Part shown: piece by piece, positions 31,001-40,345 of the stretch
How the letters are laid out: every line of letters starts with the position of its first letter
Numbering within the stretch: the stretch's first letter is position 1
Assembly: GCF_900116555.1 (NCBI RefSeq)
Contig: NZ_FPAT01000001.1
Coordinates: 434,001 to 498,000, forward strand
Length of the DNA stretch: 64,000 nucleotides
Source of the DNA: Actinopolyspora lacussalsi subsp. righensis
Lineage (GTDB): Bacteria > Actinomycetota > Actinomycetes > Mycobacteriales > Pseudonocardiaceae
Direction of reading: 5' to 3'
The notes under the pieces: generated by a model
What the model was told of the DNA's origin: nothing
What the model saw: the letters and a program-made list of their open reading frames with translations, nothing else
The model's database searches: none
Translations under genes and position numbers: made by a program

Positions 31001-33841
31001 ATGGTTCGCGAGCACACCCCCATCCTCGGCCGAGACGAGCAGTGGGCCCGGCTCGACAGCACCGTTCACACCTCCGACGGAACCGGAGCGTTGCTCGTCG
31101 TACGTGGACCGAGCGGCTCGGGAAAGAGCGCACTGCTCGATGCCGCCTCGCGGAACTGGCTTCGACACGACGTGCGGGTGCTCTCGGTCTCGGCCGCCGT
31201 CCCGGTGCCACGAATGTTCGACGCGCTACTGGAGGCCGTGCGCGAAAGAGTGGGCGACCAACGCGAACCCGAGCTGCTGGAGGCGGTCGCGGCGGCGGCA
31301 CGGCTGCGTCCCACGAGCGAGAGCCCCACGGGAGAAGGTCCGACGCGTTCCACCCCGCTGCCCCTGGTGCACGAACTGACCCGCGCGCTGACGCGGCTGG
31401 CACGCGGGAAACGCACCGTGCTGGTGATCGAGGACGTCGACCACGTGGATCGGGAGTCGGTCTCCGCACTGTCGTCGCTGGCCCAGGGTGTTCGGGCCGT
31501 GGGCGGCGTGGTGCTGGCCACGCTCGGCAACGCCTCCCGTGGAGCCCACGAACAACTGGTGGACCTGTCCGACTCCGTGCTGGATCTCCCGCCCTTGTCG
31601 GACGACGACATCACGGCGCTGCTGCCGCGGTGGACCGGTGGGCAGGCGGCCGTGGACCCGACCACGACGGAGGCGTTGCGCACGACTTTGGGGCCGCTGT
31701 TCGGCAACCCGGCGACGATGCGCTCGCTCGTGCGAGCGCTCCGCCGCGAGGACCGTCTCACGGTGATCGACGAACACCTGTGCCTGCGCTCGTCTTGGGA
31801 GCCGATCGCGCTGCCCGGCGACCACGAGCTGCTGCGCCCGGTGCACGAGTGCGGCCCCGAGGGCGGCCGGATCGTGTGGTGCGTCGCGGTGCTCGGCGAG
31901 CTCGACGTGAACGACCTGCCGGTGCTAGCCGAAGTAGCCGACGTCGAGCTGCACGCCTGCGGACGCGTGCTGGACCGGCTGGTGCACGACGAAGTGCTGC
32001 GCGAGGACAACGGTCGACTGCGACTGTCGGTACCCGCGCTGGGAACGGCGCTGGGCCGTGAGGGGGCGCGGTCGTCCCGGCCCGTGCACGGTGCGTTGGT
32101 TCGGCACATGCTCGACCGCCGCGAACGCGGGGGCGCGATGGATGACTCGGCGCTGGCGCATCATCTCGTCGAGGCGGGCCCGGATTTCGGTGGTGAGCGC
32201 GGCCTGGAGATCCTGCTACACGAGGCGGGCAGAACCGTGGAAACCGATCCGGAGCGGGCCGCCGAACGGTACCGCGCGGCGGTGCATCGGATGCGGGCAT
32301 CGGACCGGCGGCTGCCGAGGTCATTGGAAACGATGACCCGGCTGCAGCTGTCCCGAGGGAACTTCAGGGAGCTGGCCGACGACCTCGGGACCGTGCTGCC
32401 CACGCTGCTGGAAACACCGCGCCGCGAGGGCGATTCGGCGGGAACCGGTCCGTACGGGCACGACGACGAGCGGATGTTGGCCGAGCTCGCGGTCTGCTGG
32501 TTCCTGGTGCAGCTGCACGAGGGGCACACGGTCGGGATCCACGATTCGACGCGGTTGTTCGACCTGATGAGCACGCGGGACGAGAGCACCGAACAGGTGC
32601 GCCGGCTCTTCTCCGCGCTGTTTCGCGGGCGAACGCGCGAGGCGGTGACCACACTCGACACTCTGGTCGCGACCTTCCCCGCCGCATGGGAGAAGGCACG
32701 GCCGGTGATCGCTTTCGACGAAGTACTGCTGCTGCTCCAAGCGATGGAGGGCGAGCACGAGCGGTTCCTGCGAGCCCTCTCGCGGTGGCAACAGTGTCAC
32801 CCGGCGGAGCGAGATGCCCCCGACATCGAGCGGCTGCGCGACGCGGGAAGCATGCTCGACCACGCCACGGCGTTGGAACTGCTCCTCGGGCACCGCCCCG
32901 GAAGTCGCGGTGGCGGTTCCGCCCACGCCTACCAGCGGGTGCTGCGTGCCTATTACGCCGGTGAGTGGGACGAGGCGCTGTCGGTGGCCCGTTCGCTGGA
33001 GGCCGACCGATCGCATCCCCGAGGCTCGCTGGCACTGCACCTGACGCGGGTGGTGGCGGCGGAGATCTGTGCGGCGCGAGGCCACTTCCGGCGGGCCGAG
33101 AACTGGTTGGCCCGGCTGCCGCGAAGGTTCGCCTGCGGCCACCTCCTCGCCTGGGTGCGCTGCGGTCTGCGACACCGCCGAGGTCACACCGCCGAGGCGG
33201 TCGCGGAGGGATGGCGGGAATACCTGCACCACCGCGACCGTGGCAGTACGGCAGGTCTGGAACGGCTGCTGGAGCGGTTGATCGACTACAGTGTTCGACT
33301 CGGTGACCAGGAGGGCGCCGAGCGGATGCTCGAACAGCTGGAAGCCTTCGAGACCCGCCACCGCACCGCCTCGGCCAGGGAGGCGGCGCTGCTCGCGCGG
33401 GGGATGGTGGAGGCGGACCCGACGCGCCTGCGCGAGGGAATCGAGTCGGCCAAGCGGCGTGGGGACAACCATCGGGTCGCCCGTGGCTGCGCCGCGATGG
33501 GCAGACTGCTCGACGAACCGCGACCGTGGTTACACGAGGGCTACGACCTGGTCAAACAGTTCGGCTCCTCGTACGGGCGCGGAGTGTTCAGCGAGCTGAT
33601 GCGCAGCCGCGGTATCGCGTTGACGCGCTCACGCGGCCCGCGGGAACCGCTGTCGAGCACCGAGAACCGGATCATCGATCTGGTCAGTGACGGCTACACC
33701 AACCGTCAGATCGCGATGGCGGTACAGGCCAGTGAGAAGACCGTGGAAAGCCACCTGACCAAACTGTTCACCCGAACCGGCTGCCGCTCCCGTGTGGAGC
33801 TGGCCACCGCACGGCTGGAGGGCCGACTCATGCCCACCTGA
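31001..33841 (+). CDS. LuxR-family (LAL-type) ATPase regulator
   Basis: 946 residues. The ATG at 31001 is chosen over an in-frame start 60 bases upstream because AGGAAGAAAGG lies just before it and the protein begins MVREHTPILGRDEQW, the usual start of the ATPase domain. P-loop GPSGSGKS (residues 36-43) is intact; Walker B is TVLVIEDVDHVD. A helical repeat middle precedes the C-terminal LuxR domain (NRQIAMAVQASEKTVESHLT). It shares size and layout with the divergent gene at 27896-30748 but has the normal Lys in the P-loop. A 252-base gap between them probably holds both promoters. Confidence 0.9.
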   Translation: MVREHTPILGRDEQWARLDSTVHTSDGTGALLVVRGPSGSGKSALLDAASRNWLRHDVRVLSVSAAVPVPRMFDALLEAVRERVGDQREPELLEAVAAAARLRPTSESPTGEGPTRSTPLPLVHELTRALTRLARGKRTVLVIEDVDHVDRESVSALSSLAQGVRAVGGVVLATLGNASRGAHEQLVDLSDSVLDLPPLSDDDITALLPRWTGGQAAVDPTTTEALRTTLGPLFGNPATMRSLVRALRREDRLTVIDEHLCLRSSWEPIALPGDHELLRPVHECGPEGGRIVWCVAVLGELDVNDLPVLAEVADVELHACGRVLDRLVHDEVLREDNGRLRLSVPALGTALGREGARSSRPVHGALVRHMLDRRERGGAMDDSALAHHLVEAGPDFGGERGLEILLHEAGRTVETDPERAAERYRAAVHRMRASDRRLPRSLETMTRLQLSRGNFRELADDLGTVLPTLLETPRREGDSAGTGPYGHDDERMLAELAVCWFLVQLHEGHTVGIHDSTRLFDLMSTRDESTEQVRRLFSALFRGRTREAVTTLDTLVATFPAAWEKARPVIAFDEVLLLLQAMEGEHERFLRALSRWQQCHPAERDAPDIERLRDAGSMLDHATALELLLGHRPGSRGGGSAHAYQRVLRAYYAGEWDEALSVARSLEADRSHPRGSLALHLTRVVAAEICAARGHFRRAENWLARLPRRFACGHLLAWVRCGLRHRRGHTAEAVAEGWREYLHHRDRGSTAGLERLLERLIDYSVRLGDQEGAERMLEQLEAFETRHRTASAREAALLARGMVEADPTRLREGIESAKRRGDNHRVARGCAAMGRLLDEPRPWLHEGYDLVKQFGSSYGRGVFSELMRSRGIALTRSRGPREPLSSTENRIIDLVSDGYTNRQIAMAVQASEKTVESHLTKLFTRTGCRSRVELATARLEGRLMPT

Positions 33842-33953
33842 TCGCGGTGGCACGAGAACGAGCCGCCCGGGACACGCGCGACACCTCGGTACGAGAAGGA
33901 CACCCTCCACCAAAACCGGTGTGAACACCGGGATCCAGCCAGCAGGAGAGCTG

Positions 33954-36398
33954 ATGATCATCGTCTCGCCGGACGCCCCCGGCTGCCACTCGTCGATCGC
34001 CGAAGCGGTGGACTCGGCTCCCGAGGGAGCTACGGTGCACATCGCACCCGGGAAGTACGAGGAGAGCCTGGCGCCGCGCAGGCCGGTCACGCTCGTCGCC
34101 GAGGACGGGCCGGGCACCGTCGAGATCAGCGCCGCGCGGGGGCCGGTGGTCTCGGGCGACGTCGCGACGAAGCTCAGCGGACTGACCCTGCGCTCCACGG
34201 ATCCGGAAACTCCCGTGGCCGTGGCCGGGTCGGATCGGTTGACCATCACCGAGTGCCGGTTGGAGGCGACCGCCTGGGCGGCGGTCCACGGCCACGGTCG
34301 GGGCAGCCTGACGATGCGCGACTGCTCGGTGCGCAACTCCGAGGGCGCCGGTGTGGTGATCACCTCGGCCCTCGGAAGTTCGGTCGAGCGGTGCACCTTC
34401 CCCGAGCCGGGAACGTCGGGGATCGTGGCCGCCGAACAGGGGGTACTCACGCTGCGCTCGTGCACGGTCGAGCAGGCGGCGGGCAACGGACTGTGCCTGA
34501 ACGGCAGCGGGCACATCGACGGCGAGAACATCACGATCATCGGCGCGCGCAAGCCCGCGCTGGCCGTGGAGGAGCAGGCATCGGCCACGCTGAGCGGACT
34601 GGCGGCGCGCGACAGTCGTGGCGTCGGCTGCTACCTCGCCACCGGTTCGACCGTGGAGCTCACCGATTGTTCCGTCGAGCGATCCGAGGCGGACGGACTG
34701 CTGATCGCCTCCACCGGCCGCAGCACGCTGGAGCGGTGCACCGTCGAACACACCAACCACCACGGCATCCGGATCACCGGTGGCTCGGCCGGAATCCTCC
34801 GCGACTGCACGATCACGGGGGTGCGCGGGACGGGACTCCTCGTCGAGGCGGAGTCCAGCACCGAGTTCGAGCGGCTCACCGTGACCGAGTGCCAGGGGAC
34901 GGGACTGAGCGCCACGAGCGGCGCCACTCCCTCGGTCCGGCGGCTGCGGATCACCGGCTCCACGGGAACGGCCGTGGAGGTCACCAAGGGGGCGAAGGCC
35001 CGACTGGACAACGTCGAGATCGAACGGGCCGGTGCGGTGGGCGTGCTCGTCGCGGACGACGGTGCGGCGACGGTCAACGGGTGCAGCGTGCTGGAAACGA
35101 ACGGTTCCGGGATCGCGGTGCTGCGTGCCGCGGACGCCACGTTCACCGACTGCGACGTCCATCGTGCCGGTGGCGACGGGGTGCACACCGGGGAACGGGG
35201 CGGGATCGTGCTGAACCGCTGCCGGGCCCGTTCCGGTCGGGCATGTGGCGTGCGGGTGGAGCCCTCGGCCCGTGCCGAGGTGTCCGAATCGGAGTTCGCC
35301 GAGAACGAGGCCGACGGTATCAGCGTGCGCTCGACGGAGACCGTGGTGCTGCGCGACTGCACGGCCACCGACAACCGTGGTGCGGGCCTGCGGCGCACGG
35401 TTCCCTCGGAGGCGTTGACGGTGGAGGGATTCACCAGCTCCGGAAACGGTTTCCCGGACGCGTACGGCCTCGGGAACGGGAACTCCGACTCCCCCTCCGG
35501 CGGGAACCCTGCCGAGGTCGGCGGCCCCGAGACCGGCGCTGCTGAGGTGGGTACTGCCGAGGCGGGCACCGAGCAGAGCAAGCCGATGCGGGAGTTGACC
35601 TCGCTGGTGGGACTGGAGGGAGTCAAGCACGACGTCACCACGCTGGTGAACCTGAACAAGATGGCCAAGCGGCGCCAGGAGGCCGGGCTGTCGGCGCCCC
35701 CGATGAGCAGGCACCTGGTCTTCGCGGGAGCACCGGGTACCGGCAAGACCACCGTGGCCCGGCTCTACGGCGCGGTGCTGGCCGAGCTGGGGGTGCTCGC
35801 CTCCGGGCACCTGGTCGAGGTCTCACGCGCCGATCTGGTCGCCGACATCGTCGGTGGCACCGCGATCAAGACCACCGAGGAGTTCAACAAGGCGCTGGGC
35901 GGAGTGCTCTTCGTCGACGAGGCGTACACCCTGAGTTCCTCCTCCGGTGGCTCCGGCCCGGACTTCGGCAAGGAGGCCGTGGACACCCTGGTCAAGCTGA
36001 TGGAGGACCACCGGGACGAGGTGGTGGTGATCGCGGCGGGCTACTCCGCGGAGATGCGCGAGTTCATGGCCACCAACCCCGGGCTGGAGTCCCGCTTCAG
36101 CCGGACCATCGAGTTCACCAACTACACCGCCGAGGAACTGGTCACGATCGTGCGCCAGCAGTGCGCCGAGCACGACTACCAGCTCGACGAGAGCGCCGCC
36201 GAAGCACTGGAGGATTACTTCGAGGCGATGCCCAAGGACGGTACCTTCGGCAACGGCAGGACCGCGCGTAAAATTTTCGAGCGAATGGTCGACCACCAGG
36301 CATCCCGACTGTCGGTCTCGCCGGACACCTCCACCGCCGATCTGACCCGGCTGCTGGCCGAGGACGTCGAGGCCGTCCGGGAAGGTGTGCCGGGGTGA
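33954..36398 (+). CDS. Right-handed beta-helix fused to EccA/CbxX-type AAA+ ATPase
   Basis: 814 residues, start at ATG 33954 with AGGAG 8 bases upstream. Residues 1-510 are short repeated strands (units of about 23 residues such as LTDCSVERSEADGLLIAS and LRDCTATDNRGAGL), typical of a right-handed parallel beta-helix. After a Gly/Glu linker, residues 540-800 form a CbxX/CfqX AAA+ domain: Walker A GAPGTGKT, Walker B VLFVDEAYTL, sensor and Arg-finger region GLESRFSR. ESX systems use a cytosolic EccA of this AAA class; here the usual N-terminal TPR domain seems replaced by the beta-helix. It follows the LuxR gene by 112 bases and probably belongs to the ESX set. Confidence 0.87.
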   Translation: MIIVSPDAPGCHSSIAEAVDSAPEGATVHIAPGKYEESLAPRRPVTLVAEDGPGTVEISAARGPVVSGDVATKLSGLTLRSTDPETPVAVAGSDRLTITECRLEATAWAAVHGHGRGSLTMRDCSVRNSEGAGVVITSALGSSVERCTFPEPGTSGIVAAEQGVLTLRSCTVEQAAGNGLCLNGSGHIDGENITIIGARKPALAVEEQASATLSGLAARDSRGVGCYLATGSTVELTDCSVERSEADGLLIASTGRSTLERCTVEHTNHHGIRITGGSAGILRDCTITGVRGTGLLVEAESSTEFERLTVTECQGTGLSATSGATPSVRRLRITGSTGTAVEVTKGAKARLDNVEIERAGAVGVLVADDGAATVNGCSVLETNGSGIAVLRAADATFTDCDVHRAGGDGVHTGERGGIVLNRCRARSGRACGVRVEPSARAEVSESEFAENEADGISVRSTETVVLRDCTATDNRGAGLRRTVPSEALTVEGFTSSGNGFPDAYGLGNGNSDSPSGGNPAEVGGPETGAAEVGTAEAGTEQSKPMRELTSLVGLEGVKHDVTTLVNLNKMAKRRQEAGLSAPPMSRHLVFAGAPGTGKTTVARLYGAVLAELGVLASGHLVEVSRADLVADIVGGTAIKTTEEFNKALGGVLFVDEAYTLSSSSGGSGPDFGKEAVDTLVKLMEDHRDEVVVIAAGYSAEMREFMATNPGLESRFSRTIEFTNYTAEELVTIVRQQCAEHDYQLDESAAEALEDYFEAMPKDGTFGNGRTARKIFERMVDHQASRLSVSPDTSTADLTRLLAEDVEAVREGVPG

Positions 36399-36470
36399 GT
36401 CGGGCAAACCGGTTCGGACCACCGAGGGCGCGATAGTCCGAAGGCCGCACCGCCTCGGACCGGGAACGAC

Positions 36471-36905
36471 TCAGCCCGGGAACAGCTCACCGAGGCGGTG
36501 CAACGACTTCTCGATGGCCGCTCTGTTCCGCCGGGGGAACGGGCTCAGCGAGATCAGCAGCGGAATCCGAGCGGTCGACCAGTCGAAGGTTTCGGTCACC
36601 TCGGTTCGTTCCCCGACCGGGCGAAGCCGCCAACGCCAGCGGTGACCGTTGAAGTGTCGCCACGCGATCAGGTGGTCCTGCTCGAACTCCACCACCGTGT
36701 TCAGGATCTTGTACGAGGTGCCCATCTTCATGTCCATACCGAACTTCGAGCCGAGTTCGAGCCGCTGGGGGCCACCCTGCTGCGCCTGTCGCACCGTGCC
36801 CGAACCGTCGAGCAACGAGTGCTGGGTCGGATCGGTGAGCAGCTCGAAGATCCTGTCCGGTGTGGTCGCGACCGTCTTGGTCGCCGACACCTGGCGTCCT
36901 ACCAT
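36471..36905 (-). CDS. SRPBCC (START/Bet v1-like) family protein
   Basis: 144 residues. The pattern VSATKTVATTPDRIFELLTDPTQH at the start and the closing helix (NRAAIEKSLHRLGELF) fit the polyketide-cyclase/SRPBCC fold, with a beta sheet between them containing HLIAWRHFNGHRWRWRL. Such proteins bind small hydrophobic ligands; the ligand here is not predictable. It is convergent with the AAA fusion gene (72-base gap) and stands alone. The start ATG has no strong Shine-Dalgarno sequence. Confidence 0.8.
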   Translation of the reverse strand: MVGRQVSATKTVATTPDRIFELLTDPTQHSLLDGSGTVRQAQQGGPQRLELGSKFGMDMKMGTSYKILNTVVEFEQDHLIAWRHFNGHRWRWRLRPVGERTEVTETFDWSTARIPLLISLSPFPRRNRAAIEKSLHRLGELFPG

Positions 36906-37041
36906 CCGGTAACCCTAATTCCCGAGCGACGATCCGGAAGCAGCGGCCCTCGCTCGCATCCCGTGGCGAGCTCACCGGCAGCACGACGGTTACCCAACCG
37001 CTTCGCCCGTCGATCGGGTGAGATCCGATCGCGCGGCGGAT

Positions 37042-37524
37042 TCAGCCGCCTCCGGCCACGAAGCGACGATGCAGCTCCCGCACTTCGTCGGCCAGTTCGT
37101 CGATCGGCCCTTCCACCACCAGATCGGGCACGACCTGGGTGATCGGCAACACGCGAACCGGTGACTCGGCTGCCCCGAACTCGGCGAGCCAATCGGCCAG
37201 TTGTGCGGCCGAGCTCGCGTAAACGATGCGTCCCAGCCCGACCCAACCGTGTGCGGCGGCGCACATCGGACAGTGCTCCCCGGACGTGAACACGGTGGCC
37301 GCCGATCGCTCCGCCGGGCTCAGGTTCGTCGCCGCCCACCGCGCCAGGGCGAACTCGGGATGCAGCGTCGCGTCACCGCCGGTGACGACACGGTTGCGGT
37401 CCTCGGCGAGACGGCGCCCGTCGGAGGCCACCAGGACCGATCCGAAGGGCTCGTCGCCCGCCCACAACGCCTCCTCCGCCAGCTCCACGCAGCGACGCAG
37501 CTCCGATTCGGCCTCACCGATCAT
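37042..37524 (-). CDS. CMP/dCMP deaminase-family (guanine deaminase-like) enzyme
   Basis: 160 residues from ATG 37524, preceded by GAGGAGGG. The zinc and proton-shuttle site is visible: His55-Pro-Glu57 (ATLHPEFA) and Cys85/Cys88 (EHCPMCAA), the HxE...CxxC signature of the cytidine/guanine deaminase superfamily, with Pro instead of Ala between His and Glu. Length is close to bacterial guanine deaminase. It is divergent from a ureidoglycine aminohydrolase gene, so a role in purine degradation is plausible. A generic nucleoside deaminase cannot be excluded. Confidence 0.8.
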   Translation of the reverse strand: MIGEAESELRRCVELAEEALWAGDEPFGSVLVASDGRRLAEDRNRVVTGGDATLHPEFALARWAATNLSPAERSAATVFTSGEHCPMCAAAHGWVGLGRIVYASSAAQLADWLAEFGAAESPVRVLPITQVVPDLVVEGPIDELADEVRELHRRFVAGGG

Positions 37525-37643
37525 GATCCCTCCTCGATCGCACCGGCGTCCGCACACCTGGACCGACGACGCTACCGTGCATGGATCACCCGACGGGACG
37601 CGCGTTGACCCGACTGACGGGACTGACTAAACTATCCTTCATG

Positions 37644-37670
37644 CGGAATCAATATTCCGAATAACGGAAT
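37644..37670. promoter_or_regulatory. Triple alternating half-site operator
   Basis: CGGAAT (37644-37649), ATTCCG (37654-37659) and CGGAAT (37665-37670) form two overlapping inverted repeats in an AT-richer gap between divergent purine-catabolism genes. A possible -10 (TAAACT) lies at 37627-37632. The TTCC/GGAA symmetry resembles operators of IclR-family repressors of allantoin use; the binding protein is not in this window. Confidence 0.5.
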
Positions 37671-37807
37671 CGATTACCGTGTGGATCACGGTTACCGACG
37701 GGAACGACCTCTCCCCGGGGCCCGGGGGGACATCCGTCATGCCAACGGCGCTCCGCACCGGAGGAGCCGACCGGGCACGCGAAGTTCGACAGGGACAGGA
37801 GCGGACC

Positions 37808-38629
37808 TTGAACGCACCGACGTACCACGCACCGCAAGGCGGCCTCCCGTCGCAGGACACGCTGCTCACCGACCGGGCCGTGGTCAAGGAAGCCTACACC
37901 GTCATCCCCCGCGGTGTGCTGCGCGACATCGTCACCAGCAACCTGCCCGGCTGGAACCGCACCCGCTCCTGGATCCTGGCCCGGCCCGTGGCCGGATTCG
38001 CCACCACGTTCGCCCAGTACGTCGTCGAGGTCTCCCCCTGCGGCGGCAGCGACGAACCGGAACCGGAGCGCGGTGTCGAGTCGGTGCTGTTCCTGCTCTC
38101 CGGCGCACTCACCGTCGTGCTCGAGGGCGAGACCCACGTTCTCACCCCCGGCGGCTACGCCTACCTGCCCGCGGGCGCGGACTGGTCGGTGACCAACGAC
38201 TCCGAGGAGACGGCCAGCTTCCAGTGGGTCCGCAAGGCTTACGAGCCACTACCTGGACACCCGGTTCCCGAGGGGTTCACCGTGCAGGAGCAGGACGTCA
38301 CCCCCACTCCGATGCCCTACACCGACGGCGCGTGGACGACCACCCGATTCGTCGATCCCGACGACCTGTCCCACGACATGCACGTCAACATCGTCACGTT
38401 CGATCCCGGTGCCGTGATCCCCTTCGCCGAGACGCACGTGATGGAGCACGGTATCTACGTCCTGGAGGGCAAGGCGGTCTACCGCCTCAACGACGACTGG
38501 GTCGAGGTCGAAGCGGGCGACTTCATGTGGCTACGCGCCTTCTGCCCGCAGGCCTGCTACGCCGGTGGCCCCGGCAAGTTCCGCTACCTGCTCTACAAGG
38601 ACGTCAACCGTCAGATCAAGCTCACTTGA
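37808..38629 (+). CDS. allE: (S)-ureidoglycine aminohydrolase
   Basis: 273 residues, TTG start with AGGAG 8 bases upstream. It is a double-cupin protein. The C-terminal cupin holds the manganese site of the family: Glu208, His210 and His214 (AETHVMEHG) and Gln248 (PQACYAG). The enzyme releases ammonia from (S)-ureidoglycine to give ureidoglycolate in the allantoin pathway. Other allantoin genes are not visible in the window. The divergent deaminase and shared operator suggest joint control of purine nitrogen use. The match over both cupins is clear. Confidence 0.9.
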   Translation: MNAPTYHAPQGGLPSQDTLLTDRAVVKEAYTVIPRGVLRDIVTSNLPGWNRTRSWILARPVAGFATTFAQYVVEVSPCGGSDEPEPERGVESVLFLLSGALTVVLEGETHVLTPGGYAYLPAGADWSVTNDSEETASFQWVRKAYEPLPGHPVPEGFTVQEQDVTPTPMPYTDGAWTTTRFVDPDDLSHDMHVNIVTFDPGAVIPFAETHVMEHGIYVLEGKAVYRLNDDWVEVEAGDFMWLRAFCPQACYAGGPGKFRYLLYKDVNRQIKLT

Positions 38630-38785
38630 TCCCCCGCAACCGACTTGCCGCGGGGAAGGCTGTGACTTCGTTGTTCACCTCCATCTATGCGGATGGGGCT
38701 ACCCCGAGTGTCGCGGAGCCGCTCGGTTGTTGCTGGCGTGCCCGGCCGAACCGGAATCAGACTTCGGGGCAACCTCACAGTAGGA

Positions 38786-39055
38786 TCACTCGAACCTGAT
38801 CACCTTGTGAGAGTGATAAGGGTCCGTTATGTATTCATCGAATACATCGCGCATGGTTCGAGCATCGTTCGGCAATACTTTTTCGAAGTACCCCCACCCA
38901 GCAAACGTAATCTCGTCAGGCAGCTCGACCAGTCCGGTTATGGCATCCCAGAAGGCATCCCAATTCATTCCGTACATATCGGGAAAACCAAAATAAATCT
39001 TGAGTTTTCTATGTAGTCCAGCGCTGGTGCGCACATCCGACAGATCGACGATCAC
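38786..39055 (-). CDS. Barstar-family ribonuclease inhibitor-like protein
   Basis: 89 residues from a GTG start. The core FGFPDMYGMNWDAFWDAITG is the barstar family signature helix region, followed by the expected strand and helix pattern. Barstar-like proteins block small RNases of the barnase group and often act as immunity proteins for polymorphic toxins. It overlaps the 3' end of a barnase-like frame by 47 bases on the same strand, as toxin-immunity genes often do. This stretch (38.8-39.3 kb) is noticeably AT-richer than its surroundings, a sign of separate origin. Confidence 0.8.
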   Translation of the reverse strand: MIVDLSDVRTSAGLHRKLKIYFGFPDMYGMNWDAFWDAITGLVELPDEITFAGWGYFEKVLPNDARTMRDVFDEYITDPYHSHKVIRFE

Positions 39056-39278
39056 CGATCACACCACCCGTTTTCTGCTCGTATCCGCCGACGTACTCGA
39101 CAGTCTCGCAGTATGTGGACGTGATATAAAGCAAACCGTCTTCCGAGCATAAAAGCCTCGTGCCGGGCCGCTTGCCGCGTTTCTGCCCACTGTCCATCCC
39201 GATACGGCGTGCCGCTGGTGGAACTGCGTGTCGAGGTTCCCGGAACAGTGCCGGTTCACGAACCCACCACAAGATCAC
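39009..39278 (-). pseudogene. Barnase-like RNase toxin remnant
   Basis: An 89-codon frame whose C-terminal part (GTRLLCSEDGLLYITSTYCE) resembles the last strands of barnase/Sa-type RNases (RxxxxxxDGxxYYTxDHYxTF). The upstream part lacks the rest of a toxin domain, and the catalytic His of the DHY position appears to be Tyr, so the domain is probably truncated and inactive. It overlaps the barstar-like gene. It may be the detached C-terminal tip of a polymorphic toxin. Recognition rests on a short match and is tentative. Confidence 0.45.
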
Positions 39279-39288
39279 CGAATATCGT

Positions 39289-40332
39289 CTAGTGATCGCG
39301 TCGGGTGACGAGGTGCGCGAGCGCGGTCAGTTCGTGGGTTCGGGCGGTTGGAGCGGCCGCCTCCAGGTGGCCCAGCGCTCGGGCGAGCAGCCGGTCGGTC
39401 TGGGCGTGACTCCAGGCGCGGCCGCCCGCCGCGTCGACGAGATCGGCGATGTCGGTCAGCGCGACTTCCGAGGTCGACGGCTGGTGGTAGTGCGTGGCGA
39501 GCCGCTGTCCGGCGGTGGTGTCGGAGTTCAGCGCGAACACCACGGGCAGGGTTTTCTTCCGGGCGTGCAGGTCCGAATAGGCGGACTTGCCGGTGGTCTC
39601 GGGATCGCCCCAGATGCCGAGCAGGTCGTCGACGTGCTGAAAGGCCAGTCCGAGGTCGTGACCGAAGCGACGCAGGTGCTCGACCCGCCGCGGCTCGGCC
39701 CCCGCGAACAGGGCACCGAGTTCGCAGGCGGCCGCCAGCAGCGCGGCGGTTTTGGCTTCGGCCATGCGTTGGCATCCGTCGACGTCGACATCACCGCGCT
39801 GTTCGAAGGCCAGATCCGTGGCCTGGCCTTGAACCAGCTCCTGGACAGTGTCGTTGAGCAGTCGCACACCGGCGAGGGCAGCCGGGTTCCCGCTGTCGGC
39901 GAGCACCCCGGAAGCCAGCGAGAGCAGGGCATCGCCTGCCAGGATCGCCGCCTCCGACCCGAACACGGTCCAGGCCGTGGGGCGGTGACGGCGGGTGGCG
40001 TCGGTGTCGATGAGGTCGTCGTGCAACAGCGAGAAGTTGTGCACGAGCTCGACGGCGACAGCGGCGGGCAGCGCCGCATCGGTGCTGCCACCCACGGCCT
40101 CGGCGGCGAGCAGCGTCAGCGCGGGGCGTAACGCCTTTCCGCCCGAGGCGTCGCTGGGAAGGCCGTGTTCATCGGTCCAGCCGAACTGGTACCGAGCGAT
40201 ACGACGCATGTCCTCGGGCAGTGTGTCCACCGCGGACCGCAGCGCGGGATCGACTCGGCCGCGCGCGACGGCCAGGGCCTCGTAAGCCTCCGCTGCCGGA
40301 ACCGCGTGTGGGAACACATCTGGGGTGGCCAT
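39289..40332 (-). CDS. Polyprenyl diphosphate synthase (FPP synthase-like)
   Basis: 347 residues. Both Asp-rich motifs are present: DDLIDTD (residues 105-111) and DDLLGIWGD (235-243), plus the GGKALRP stretch (64-70) near the IPP site. It condenses IPP with allylic diphosphates; chain length cannot be read directly, but a short-chain (FPP) product would feed the geosmin synthase in the same operon. The gene follows the second encapsulin-like gene by 13 bases, the last of four same-strand genes. Prenyl synthases are known partners of family 2B encapsulin loci. Confidence 0.9.
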   Translation of the reverse strand: MATPDVFPHAVPAAEAYEALAVARGRVDPALRSAVDTLPEDMRRIARYQFGWTDEHGLPSDASGGKALRPALTLLAAEAVGGSTDAALPAAVAVELVHNFSLLHDDLIDTDATRRHRPTAWTVFGSEAAILAGDALLSLASGVLADSGNPAALAGVRLLNDTVQELVQGQATDLAFEQRGDVDVDGCQRMAEAKTAALLAAACELGALFAGAEPRRVEHLRRFGHDLGLAFQHVDDLLGIWGDPETTGKSAYSDLHARKKTLPVVFALNSDTTAGQRLATHYHQPSTSEVALTDIADLVDAAGGRAWSHAQTDRLLARALGHLEAAAPTARTHELTALAHLVTRRDH

Positions 40333-40345
40333 GTGAGTGTTCCTT

